In this document: in pieces, positions 6,030-11,845 of the stretch
Numbering within the stretch: position 1 is the first letter of the stretch
How the letters are laid out: every line of letters starts with the position of its first letter
Origin: an uncultured Eubacteriales bacterium
GTDB taxonomy: Bacteria; Bacillota; Clostridia; Lachnospirales; Lachnospiraceae
Length of the DNA stretch: 11,845 nt
Direction: 5' to 3'
NCBI GenBank assembly: GCA_902783795.1
Contig: CACZSO010000105.1
Location: 1 to 11,845, forward strand
Notes under the pieces: generated by a model
Told to the model about the DNA's origin: nothing
The model's input: only the letters and a program-made list of their open reading frames with translations
The model's database searches: none
Position numbers and translations under genes: made by a program

Positions 6030-7678
6030 AAAAGAACTTTAAGACCTTCCTGTGCGTGACGGTTCTAGCTGCCCTTATGCTGCCTTTGTGCGCCTGGCAC
6101 GGTGCTAAGACCTCTAAGGCCTTTGAGGTGCCGGAGAGCTTCGATGAGTCGAAGTCTTATGAGATCACGTTTTGGGCGAAGAATGATACGAATGTAAACC
6201 AGACCCGGATCTATCAGCAGGCCATCCAGGATTTCCAGCAGGTCTATCCGAATATTACGGTCAATATGCGGCTCTACACGGATTACGGCCGTATCTATAA
6301 CGATGTCATCACGAACATCGCCACCCAGACCACACCCAACGTATGCATCACGTATCCCGACCATATAGCCACTTACCTTTCCGGCGAAAACGTGGTGGTG
6401 CCTCTGGATGATCTGATGAGGGATAAAAAGTTCGGCTTTTCCGGTTCAGAAGTGAAGTTCGATGCGCCTTCTTACGATGAGGTAGTGCCGGAATTCCTGA
6501 ATGAGGGAAAGATCAACGGCATCCAGTACGCAGTGCCTTATATGCGCTCTACCGAAGCCTTGTATATTAATAAAACCTTTGTGGAGAAGCTGGGTTATAC
6601 GGTGCCGGATGTGGTGACCTGGGACTTTATCTGGGAAGTTTCTGAGGAGGCCATGAAAAAGGATGCCTCCGGGAATTTCGAGATCAATGGCCAGAAGGTC
6701 ATGATCCCCTTTATCTATAAATCTACGGACAATATGATGATCCAGCTGCTGAAGCAGAAGGAGGCGGGCTATTCATCCGAAAACGGTGAAGTGCTGCTGT
6801 TCAATAATACCACGAAGGAGATCCTCCAGACAGTGGCTTCCCATGTGAAGACAGGTGCTTTTTCCACTTTCAAGATCTCCAGTTATCCGGCGAATTTCCT
6901 GAATGCCGGCCAATGTATCTTCGCGGTGGACTCTACGGCGGGTGCTACCTGGATGGGGACTTACGCGCCGCTTTTAGACATTGCTGCGGACCAGCTGGTG
7001 GAATTTGAAACCGTGGTCCGGCCCATCCCCCAGGAAAATCCGGAGGATCCGGTGATGATCTCCCAGGGACCCTCTGTCTGTATCTTTAATAAAAAAGATA
7101 CCGGCGAGGTCCTGGCCTCCTGGCTGTTTGTGCAGTACCTGCTTTCCAATAAGGTGCAGATCGCTTATGCAGAGACGGAAGGCTATGTGCCGGTAACGAA
7201 AAAAGCCCAGGGTTCTGAGGAATATCAGACGTATTTAGATTCCGCGGTGACCCATGAAATGCTGTTGGCCGGCAATGTATCGGATGATGACCGCAATAAG
7301 CATTATTATGTGAAAATAGATGCATCGAAGCTTTTGCTGGCCCATACGGAGGATACCTTCGTGACCCCGGTCTTCAACGGCTCCGCCTCTTTGAGGGATG
7401 CCGCCGGACAGCTCATCGAAGAGACAGCGAAAGGCACCCGCCGCAAAAAGACAGTGGACGATGCTTTTATCGAAAAGCTGTACAGCGATGTGACATCACT
7501 CTACCGGCTGGATCAGATCGTCCCTGTAGGCGAGACGAAAGATATGAAAAAAGACCTGGGCCCCCTGCCGAGACCGGCGAAAATATTGCTGACATGCATC
7601 GCAGTCGTGTGGGTAGGGCTGGGCATATGGAACGGAGCCATCTGGCTTAAGAAAAAGAAGGCAGCTTCCTTAAATTAA
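6026..7678 (+). CDS. ABC extracellular solute-binding protein (COG1653-like) with C-terminal membrane anchor
   Basis: Substrate-capture subunit of the importer, 550 residues, longer than the usual 420-450. The N-terminus is a signal peptide (basic MKKNFK, hydrophobic 8-22), but Cys22 has Leu at -1 and Pro at -2, so it is not a normal lipobox. A signal-peptidase I site after Ala32 (SKA) is possible. The mature part has features of carbohydrate-binding proteins: ITFWAKND near 47-54, a YPNITV stretch near 74-79, and QYAVPYMRSTEALYINK at 157-173. Residues 520-541 form a hydrophobic helix followed by KKKK at 542-545, consistent with a tail anchor with a cytoplasmic end. AGGAGG at 6011-6016 precedes the start, which overlaps the permease stop by 4 bases. 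The ligand is unknown; no catabolic gene is adjacent. Confidence 0.9.
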   Translation: MKKNFKTFLCVTVLAALMLPLCAWHGAKTSKAFEVPESFDESKSYEITFWAKNDTNVNQTRIYQQAIQDFQQVYPNITVNMRLYTDYGRIYNDVITNIATQTTPNVCITYPDHIATYLSGENVVVPLDDLMRDKKFGFSGSEVKFDAPSYDEVVPEFLNEGKINGIQYAVPYMRSTEALYINKTFVEKLGYTVPDVVTWDFIWEVSEEAMKKDASGNFEINGQKVMIPFIYKSTDNMMIQLLKQKEAGYSSENGEVLLFNNTTKEILQTVASHVKTGAFSTFKISSYPANFLNAGQCIFAVDSTAGATWMGTYAPLLDIAADQLVEFETVVRPIPQENPEDPVMISQGPSVCIFNKKDTGEVLASWLFVQYLLSNKVQIAYAETEGYVPVTKKAQGSEEYQTYLDSAVTHEMLLAGNVSDDDRNKHYYVKIDASKLLLAHTEDTFVTPVFNGSASLRDAAGQLIEETAKGTRRKKTVDDAFIEKLYSDVTSLYRLDQIVPVGETKDMKKDLGPLPRPAKILLTCIAVVWVGLGIWNGAIWLKKKKAASLN

Positions 7679-7684
7679 TTGAAG

Positions 7685-7727
7685 AAGCGTCCACATTTCC
7701 CTGACAGGGACAGTGTGGACGCTTTTT
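7685..7727 (+). terminator. Intrinsic terminator of the sugar ABC unit
   Basis: An 11-bp perfect stem, AAGCGTCCACA (7685-7695) with TGTGGACGCTT (7714-7724), is followed by a T-tract to 7727. A second short pairing TCCCT/AGGGA lies inside the loop. It starts 7 bases after the binding-protein stop and ends the unit. Confidence 0.93.
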
Positions 7728-7866
7728 CTGCTGTACTACTAGATAATGCCAGCCATGGCGATTTCAGAGAGCGGCCTCAGATAATGCGTCTGCCGGCACT
7801 TAAGTCCACTGCTTAATGTATCACAGGAGAAGATATTCAGCCGGGTCTTTATTAAGAAAACTGAAT

Positions 7867-7895
7867 TTGACACCTGTGTATTTTTAATGTATAAT
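7867..7895 (+). promoter_or_regulatory. Perfect-consensus sigma-A promoter of the amino-acid ABC operon
   Basis: TTGACA at 7867-7872 and TATAAT at 7890-7895 are both exact consensus hexamers with the optimal 17-base spacer. The transcription start is expected near 7902, about 60 bases before the ATPase start codon. So strong a promoter usually needs a repressor, and a large inverted repeat overlaps its -10. From 7728 to 7866 I see no gene or other clear signal. Confidence 0.9.
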
Positions 7896-7912
7896 GAATA
7901 ATATACATTAAA
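7883..7912. promoter_or_regulatory. 11-bp inverted repeat overlapping the -10: probable operator
   Basis: TTTAATGTATA (7883-7893) and TATACATTAAA (7902-7912) are perfect inverted repeats separated by 8 bases, covering the -10 hexamer and expected transcription start. Position and symmetry fit a dimeric repressor site. A further AATATACA occurs at 7900-7907 and again at 7920-7927, 20 bases apart, the second inside a TTGT-N7-ACAA dyad (7916-7930). The regulator is unknown. The nearby LysR protein is one candidate, and a global amino-acid or sulfur regulator is another. Confidence 0.65.
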
Positions 7913-7961
7913 TGGTTGTAATATACACAATATTTATGGGTGACTAAAGAAAGGTTTATAC

Positions 7962-8747
7962 ATGATAAAGCCTGCCGGGGAGATCATCCTCAAAATCGAT
8001 GACTTGAAAAAGACGTTTGACGGTCTGGAGGTCCTGAAAGGGATCTCCCTTACCGTGCATTCCGGTGAAGTGATCTGCATTATCGGTCCTTCCGGTTCCG
8101 GGAAGAGCACGCTGCTTCGGTGTGTGAATCTTTTAGAAACACCGGACAGTCACTGTATTTTCTACCACGGGGAAGATATTCTGGATAAGTCCTTCAATGT
8201 TTCCGCTTATCGTAAGAAGGCCGGCATGGTTTTCCAGAGTTTTAACCTGTTTCCATTAAAGACAGCTTTGGAAAATGTGACCATGGGGCCGGTCACACTG
8301 AATAAACTTTCAAAACATGCGGCAAAAGAAGAGGGGACACAGCTTCTGAACCAGGTAGGACTGGGCGATAAACTGGACGCCTACCCCCATACATTGTCCG
8401 GCGGACAGCAGCAGCGGGTGGCCATCGCCAGAGCCCTGGCCATGCATCCGGAACTTCTGCTGTTTGACGAACCCACCAGCGCCCTGGACCCGGAGATGAT
8501 CGGAGAAGTGCTGAATGTGATCCGTGATCTGGCGAGATCCGGCATGACCATGCTGGTGGTTACCCACGAAATGGGGTTCGCAAGAGAAGTGTCTGACCGC
8601 ATCGTCTTTATGGACAATGGCCTTATCGTGGAGGAGAGTGACCCGGAGACCTTCTTCACCGCACCTGAAACTGACCGGGCCAGAGAGTTCCTGTCGAAGA
8701 TCATCCGCCACGGCCCTTCTGAAGAAAGAGGAGGAGAAGAGTTATGA
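7962..8747 (+). CDS. Polar amino-acid ABC importer ATP-binding protein (GlnQ/TcyC type)
   Basis: Cytoplasmic ATPase of a PAAT-family importer, 261 residues, near the typical 240-260. Motifs in order: Walker A GPSGSGKST (42-50), Q-loop Gln92, signature SGGQQ (146-150), Walker B LLLFDE (165-170), D-loop SALDP and H-loop THEMGFA starting at 201 with His202. The THEMGFA sequence is characteristic of the amino-acid ATPases GlnQ, HisP and ArtP. Start ATG 7962 has AGAAAGG at 7948-7954, 7 bases upstream. Its stop overlaps the permease start by 4 bases (ATGA at 8744-8747). The amino acid carried, whether glutamine, cystine, arginine or another, cannot be told from the ATPase. Confidence 0.95.
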   Translation: MIKPAGEIILKIDDLKKTFDGLEVLKGISLTVHSGEVICIIGPSGSGKSTLLRCVNLLETPDSHCIFYHGEDILDKSFNVSAYRKKAGMVFQSFNLFPLKTALENVTMGPVTLNKLSKHAAKEEGTQLLNQVGLGDKLDAYPHTLSGGQQQRVAIARALAMHPELLLFDEPTSALDPEMIGEVLNVIRDLARSGMTMLVVTHEMGFAREVSDRIVFMDNGLIVEESDPETFFTAPETDRAREFLSKIIRHGPSEERGGEEL

Positions 8748-9433
8748 CCATGCGCTTTTTCTTTCTGGAGTGTCTTCAGCGTTTTGCCCCCAGCCTGTTA
8801 AAAGGCTTCTGGGTGGTGGTGGAAGTGACCATCCTGGGCTTTATCTTTTCCCTGGTGCTGGCGTTGCTTCTTGCTATAGGACGGATGTCAAAGAGCCGTG
8901 TGCTCCGCGGGTTCCTGATAGGCTTTATCGAGCTTATCCGGGGAACGCCGCTTCTGGTGCAGCTCTTTTACATATATTATGTTATCCCCCTGCTGATCAA
9001 CTGGGCGCTGCAGACCCCGAACGCAGTTTCCTTCACCTCGGTCTTTGCCGGCGTGCTGGGACTGGGCATCAACTATGGCTGTTATCAGTCCGAGGTGATC
9101 CGTTCGGCCATTCTGGCGGTCCATAAAGGACAGTGGGAGGCTGGCATGGCGCTGGGCTTTACAGAGCGTCAGGTGCTGTTCAGGATCATCCTGCCCCAGG
9201 CCATCCACAACTCCATCCCGGTATTTGGCAATTACCTGGTGATGATGGTGAAGGATACGTCGCTCTTATCCTGTATCGCGGTAAGCGAACTGCTGTTACG
9301 GACGCAGGCTTATGCGTCCCAGACTTTCCAGACAGTAGAATCCTACACCTATCTGGCCATCGCTTACCTGATCATCAGCCTGCCCTTAGCCCAGCTGGTG
9401 AAGTACATCGAAAAGAAGATCAGAATTGCGTGA
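8744..9433 (+). CDS. Polar amino-acid ABC importer permease (HisM/GlnP family)
   Basis: Membrane subunit, 229 residues with about five transmembrane helices, as is usual for this family. It shows the family's conserved IRGTPLLVQLF block (65-75) and the coupling loop near 132-153: E-A-G-M-A-L-G-F-T, then I-I-L-P-Q-A. As only one permease gene is present, the channel is probably a homodimer. GGAGG at 8730-8734 lies 9 bases before ATG 8744, and the start overlaps the ATPase stop. An alternative ATG at 8750 would be spaced 15 bases and is less likely. Confidence 0.95.
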   Translation: MTMRFFFLECLQRFAPSLLKGFWVVVEVTILGFIFSLVLALLLAIGRMSKSRVLRGFLIGFIELIRGTPLLVQLFYIYYVIPLLINWALQTPNAVSFTSVFAGVLGLGINYGCYQSEVIRSAILAVHKGQWEAGMALGFTERQVLFRIILPQAIHNSIPVFGNYLVMMVKDTSLLSCIAVSELLLRTQAYASQTFQTVESYTYLAIAYLIISLPLAQLVKYIEKKIRIA

Positions 9434-9449
9434 TGTAAGAGGAGGTATT

Positions 9450-10325
9450 ATGAAAAACATCGCAAAAATCTTGGCAGTTTTATTAAGTGTTGTATTATGT
9501 TTAAGTCTGTTCGCCGGGTGCGGTTCGTCTGGCAGCGGGTCTTCACAGGCGGATCCGAAGGGAGAAGTCAGCAGTACCTTGAAAGCCCTGCGTGAGAAGG
9601 GAAAGATCGTGGTAGGCTCGTCCAATGATGCTCCTTTCGCCTACATTGACGTGACGAATGATAAGTTTTCCGGGATCGATGCGGAGATCATGCGGGAGAT
9701 CGCGAAACGGCTGGGCATCAAAGACGTGGAAATGAAGATCGTGGAGTGGGACAGCCTGATCCTGGAACTGAATAACAAGAGCATCGATATCATCGCGGAT
9801 GCCATGTATATCACCGAGACCAGGAAAGAACAGGTGCTGTTTTCCGACGTCTGGTATAAGGAAGCGGATGCGGTGGTGATCCCGGCGGATTCATCGCTGA
9901 ACAGTATGGATGATTTGAAGGACTGTGTCGTGGCGGCCCAGACAGGCAGTGAGTTCCTGACCACCGTTGAGGGCTGGAAGGAAGCAGGAAAGATCAAGGA
10001 TGTGGCCATGTATGCGGAGCCGGATGAACTGCTTTTGGCGGTCAATACCGGCAAAGTGGACGCCTGCCTGGTGGATGATATCATCGCCTTTTATATCATT
10101 GAGAATAATAAGAGCCTGCAGCTGAAGCTGCTGCCGGGCTATGAAAGCGAAGATGAAGGCATGATCGGGTCCGCGGTCCGGAAAGATGATCCCGCCTTCA
10201 ATCGGGAGATCAATGATACATTGAACGCTATGAAGGATGACGGGACATTGAAAAAGATCCTGGAAGGCTTTGGACTGAGTGAGAATTTTGTGGGTAAAGA
10301 AGAAGGAAAGACCACGAATAAATAA
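9450..10325 (+). CDS. Amino-acid ABC importer substrate-binding lipoprotein
   Basis: Periplasm-equivalent, membrane-tethered binding protein of family SBP_bac_3, 291 residues. A basic, hydrophobic signal peptide ends in a lipobox-like LFAGC with Cys24 as the lipid attachment site, followed by a Gly/Ser-rich flexible linker. The mature domain starts near 42. The ITETRKEQVLFSD block (121-133) matches the family motif in which an Arg (here Arg125) binds the ligand carboxylate. The VDACLVDD block (193-200) supplies the acidic residue that binds the amino group (probably Asp199). GGAGG at 9441-9445 is 4 bases before ATG 9450; the in-frame TTG at 9426 is inside the permease gene and not needed. Last gene of the operon, before a strong terminator. 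Ligand identity is unresolved. Confidence 0.95.
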   Translation: MKNIAKILAVLLSVVLCLSLFAGCGSSGSGSSQADPKGEVSSTLKALREKGKIVVGSSNDAPFAYIDVTNDKFSGIDAEIMREIAKRLGIKDVEMKIVEWDSLILELNNKSIDIIADAMYITETRKEQVLFSDVWYKEADAVVIPADSSLNSMDDLKDCVVAAQTGSEFLTTVEGWKEAGKIKDVAMYAEPDELLLAVNTGKVDACLVDDIIAFYIIENNKSLQLKLLPGYESEDEGMIGSAVRKDDPAFNREINDTLNAMKDDGTLKKILEGFGLSENFVGKEEGKTTNK

Positions 10326-10341
10326 GAAAAAAAAATACAGC

Positions 10342-10373
10342 CGGCCGGTGCAGCGTTTTCACTGCACCGGCCG
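10342..10373. terminator. Bidirectional intrinsic terminator between convergent genes
   Basis: A 12-bp perfect stem, CGGCCGGTGCAG (10342-10353) with CTGCACCGGCCG (10362-10373), has an 8-base loop. A-rich sequence lies on its left (10327-10335) and T-rich sequence on its right (10374-10383), so it can stop transcripts of both the binding-protein gene on the plus strand and the LysR gene on the minus strand. Confidence 0.9.
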
Positions 10374-10381
10374 TTCTTTCT

Positions 10382-11341
10382 TTATGAAGCACCCTGGAAT
10401 TTCTCCTGGCACAGGCGGATAAAATCTTCAGCAGCGCGGCTTAAGTAGCGGTTGTCATTATAGCAGACCGCTATCGTGTCGGTGAGACTGTCATGGGAAA
10501 GCAGGCAGGTGGCCACTTTTTTGCGGATATAGGAATCGCCGCTTCCGAAAGCCAGATAATTACTGTTCAGGTATAGTTCCGGACAGACAGTAACGCCTAC
10601 GCCTTCAGCCGCCACGGCCAGGGCAGTCTGGGTATTCGTGGTCTCGAATTCGATGCGGGGTTTGATACCGGCTTCATTGAAAAGGTGGTCAGTGATGGCC
10701 CGGATCCGGTCCCCTTTATTCAAGAGCACGAAGGGCAGGTCTTTAAAAAGACGGATGTCATGTGTCTTTTCATATCTTTTCATAATATCTCCGGTGGTTC
10801 CTGTACTGCCGAAATGTTCTGCTAAAAGGGCTTTCGGAACGACCAGGAAAAGCCGGTCTTTCATGAGGATCTTCCAGGCGGCACCTTCAAACAGGAAAGG
10901 CACGAAGCCGATCATTACATCGATATCTCCCTGGGCCAGGTGTTCTTCTATGTCTCGGGAAGAACCTTCCAGCACGGATAATTCTACCTGGGGATGGGCT
11001 TTGATATAGTCAGGGAGCAGCAGCGGCAGGATGGCCTGGCCGCGGGTATAGGAAATGCCTATCCGCAGCTCGCCCAGCACATGCTCATTGATGTCATTCA
11101 GCATGGTGAGAGTCTGGTGCTGCATGTCCAGCATATTGATGGCAGCCTCCCGGAACTTTTTTCCGCTGTAGGTGAGTTCCAGCCCGTGGCTCCGTTCAAA
11201 CAGGCGGCAGCCCAGTTCGCTTTCCAGCCGGGCAATGGCATTGGATAGGGCCTGTTGGGTGATGTTCAGTTTCTCCGCGGCCCGGGTAATGCTGCCGTTT
11301 TCAGCAGCGGTAAGGAAGTATTCCATGTTCTGAAAATTCAT
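10382..11341 (-). CDS. LysR-type transcriptional regulator
   Basis: DNA-binding regulator of the LTTR family, 319 residues, in the normal 290-330 range. The N-terminal winged helix-turn-helix spans about residues 1-60 with the usual LysR pattern: GSITRAAEKLNITQQALSNAI at 16-36, then ARLESELGCRLFERS at 37-51. A linker helix follows, then a periplasmic-binding-like effector domain about 91-300, starting GELRIGI. Start at 11341 is chosen because GGAGG (complement of 11350-11354) lies 8 bases upstream and the protein then begins exactly at the HTH. The longer version from 11425 would add 28 residues rich in Lys and Cys that the family lacks. It is transcribed away from the ferredoxin-type gene, the usual layout for a LysR regulator and its target, and it converges on the amino-acid importer. 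The effector is unknown. Confidence 0.93.
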   Translation of the reverse strand: MNFQNMEYFLTAAENGSITRAAEKLNITQQALSNAIARLESELGCRLFERSHGLELTYSGKKFREAAINMLDMQHQTLTMLNDINEHVLGELRIGISYTRGQAILPLLLPDYIKAHPQVELSVLEGSSRDIEEHLAQGDIDVMIGFVPFLFEGAAWKILMKDRLFLVVPKALLAEHFGSTGTTGDIMKRYEKTHDIRLFKDLPFVLLNKGDRIRAITDHLFNEAGIKPRIEFETTNTQTALAVAAEGVGVTVCPELYLNSNYLAFGSGDSYIRKKVATCLLSHDSLTDTIAVCYNDNRYLSRAAEDFIRLCQEKFQGAS

Positions 11342-11388
11342 TGTCTGAGCCTCCGAAAATCCTTGTTTCTGTAGTTTTGAGCACTTAC

Positions 11389-11417
11389 AGTATATCACAA
11401 CTTTTTTCTTGTGAAAA
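11389..11417 (-). promoter_or_regulatory. Promoter of the LysR gene with a dyad in its spacer
   Basis: Reading the minus strand, TATACT (11389-11394) is preceded by TG one base upstream, an extended -10. TTTTCA (11412-11417) lies 17 bases further upstream and matches the -35 consensus at four of six positions. An inverted repeat ACTTTT-N8-AAAAGT (11400-11405 and 11414-11419) overlaps the -35 and spacer and could serve in autoregulation. Confidence 0.6.
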
Positions 11418-11440
11418 GTATTCAATTAAAAGTGTTTGTT

Positions 11441-11469
11441 TTGTCTATAAAGCAGATTTATAGTATGAT
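11441..11469 (+). promoter_or_regulatory. Divergent promoter for the ferredoxin-type gene with LysR-like dyad
   Basis: TTGTCT (11441-11446) and TATGAT (11464-11469) form a sigma-A promoter with a 17-base spacer. The spacer holds a perfect 7-bp inverted repeat, CTATAAA (11445-11451) and TTTATAG (11457-11463), with a 5-base centre. It contains the T-N11-A pattern (11448 to 11460) typical of LysR-type binding sites. It lies about 105 bases upstream of the LysR start codon on the opposite strand. AAAGATATCTTT, a 12-base palindrome, follows at 11471-11482. Confidence 0.6.
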
Positions 11470-11493
11470 TAAAGATATCTTTTTTTTCAGAAT

Positions 11494-11593
11494 CCCCTCA
11501 TCAGTCGGCTTCGCCGACAGCTTCCCCCGGAGGGGGAAGCCTAAGCCTTCCCCTCTGGGGAAGGTGGCTGCCCGAAGGGCAGACGGATGAGGG
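11494..11593. repeat. Palindromic interspersed repeat, copy 3 (inside-out arrangement)
   Basis: Same element family, with its halves in the opposite order. The outer ends are CCCTCATC (11495-11502) and GATGAGGG (11586-11593), which are the inner edges of copies 1 and 2. The GGGGAAGCC and GCCTTCCCC ends, outermost in copies 1 and 2, meet in the middle separated by TAA (11542-11544). Hairpins: GTCGGC/GCCGAC (11504-11518), CTTCCCC/GGGGAAG (11521-11539), CTTCCCC/GGGGAAG (11547-11563) and CTGCCC/GGGCAG (11568-11582). It lies in the leader of the ferredoxin-type gene, between promoter and start codon. Confidence 0.8.
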
Positions 11594-11636
11594 AACCTGA
11601 ACAGATACACAAAATAACCTTCTCAGGAGAAAGAAC

Positions 11637-11845
11637 ATGGCAGGCAAAAAGGAACTCAGGATCAACAGAGACTGGTGCAAAGGCTGCGGGATCTGTGCAG
11701 CTTTCTGCCCGAAACACGCCCTCGAGATCGTGGATGAGAAAGTCCGGAAGATCGAGGACGCCGGATGCATACTCTGCGGCCAGTGCGAGCTGCGCTGCCC
11801 GGATTATGCCATTTATATCGAAGAATCGGAAGGAGAGGAATATCA
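11637..11845 (+). CDS. 2x[4Fe-4S] ferredoxin-type protein, probably 2-oxoacid:ferredoxin oxidoreductase delta subunit (partial)
   Basis: The first 69 residues of an iron-sulfur protein; the gene runs off the window. Two complete cluster motifs are visible: C14-x2-C17-x2-C20-x3-C24-P and C44-x2-C47-x2-C50-x3-C54-P, the bacterial dicluster ferredoxin pattern. The short basic N-terminus and the INRDWCKGCGICAAFCPK stretch closely resemble the small delta subunit (KorD/VorD-like) that leads operons for 2-oxoglutarate or branched-chain 2-oxoacid:ferredoxin oxidoreductases. It would pass electrons from oxidative decarboxylation to ferredoxin in the cytoplasm. Start ATG 11637 has AGGAG at 11625-11629, 7 bases upstream. 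The alpha and beta subunits should lie just beyond 11845; without them a free ferredoxin remains possible. Confidence 0.8.
   Translation, partial: MAGKKELRINRDWCKGCGICAAFCPKHALEIVDEKVRKIEDAGCILCGQCELRCPDYAIYIEESEGEEY

Noticed and set aside
7739..7930. 63-codon minus-strand frame upstream of the amino-acid operon
   Set aside because: It would run through the consensus promoter and inverted repeat, lacks a good ribosome binding site, and encodes no recognisable domain.
8617..9438. Alternative plus-strand frames inside the amino-acid ATPase and permease genes
   Set aside because: They are frame-shifted shadows of genes with complete diagnostic motifs.
11342..11425. Longer LysR protein starting at 11425
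   Set aside because: The extra 28 residues are not typical of the family and cover the likely promoter; the start at 11341 has a good GGAGG and begins at the HTH.
2891..11593. Three related repeats considered as a CRISPR array
   Set aside because: The copies are thousands of bases apart, about 100 bases long, internally palindromic, and no cas genes are present.
11501..11770. 89-codon minus-strand frame over repeat copy 3 and the ferredoxin-type gene
   Set aside because: It is antisense to a gene with two complete Cys cluster motifs and derives partly from palindromic repeat sequence.

Overview
The window reads as chromosomal DNA of a low- to mid-GC Gram-positive anaerobe, most likely a gut Clostridia/Lachnospiraceae-type Firmicute. 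The supporting signs are near-consensus sigma-A promoters, strong GGAGG ribosome binding sites, ABC import systems with lipoprotein or membrane-anchored binding proteins, a dicluster ferredoxin-type protein, and interspersed hairpin-rich palindromic repeats of a kind common in such genomes. The taxon is inferred from style, not from a marker gene.

Layout, left to right. (1) 1-1105: the 3' tail of an unidentified gene overlaps a membrane-anchored SGNH/GDSL hydrolase that has a long Ser/Thr/Glu/Pro-rich stalk. (2) 1106-1515: a gene-free stretch with a short direct-repeat cluster, a candidate promoter and a leader that can fold into hairpins. (3) 1516-7678: a MATE-family exporter followed by a complete carbohydrate-type ABC importer (MsmX/UgpC-like ATPase, UgpA- and UgpE-like permeases, and a COG1653-type binding protein with a C-terminal membrane anchor), closed by a strong intrinsic terminator. 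Two copies of a palindromic repeat lie between genes inside this unit. (4) 7867-10325: a perfect-consensus promoter overlapped by an 11-bp inverted repeat drives a polar amino-acid ABC importer (ATPase, permease, lipoprotein). (5) 10342-10373: a shared bidirectional terminator. (6) 10382-11341: a LysR-type regulator on the minus strand. (7) 11441-11845: divergent from the regulator, a promoter with a T-N11-A dyad, a third, rearranged repeat copy in the leader, and the start of a 2x[4Fe-4S] protein resembling the delta subunit of 2-oxoacid:ferredoxin oxidoreductases, cut off by the window edge.

Most genes are ordinary nutrient-uptake and efflux functions. No clearly new multi-gene system is visible. 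The parts most worth a second look are three: the palindromic element, two copies of which start at or one base after the TAA stop codon of the preceding gene while the third is inside-out with TAA at the junction of its halves; the carbohydrate-binding protein that appears tethered by a C-terminal transmembrane helix instead of a lipid; and the dyad symmetries that overlap the amino-acid importer and LysR/ferredoxin promoters.
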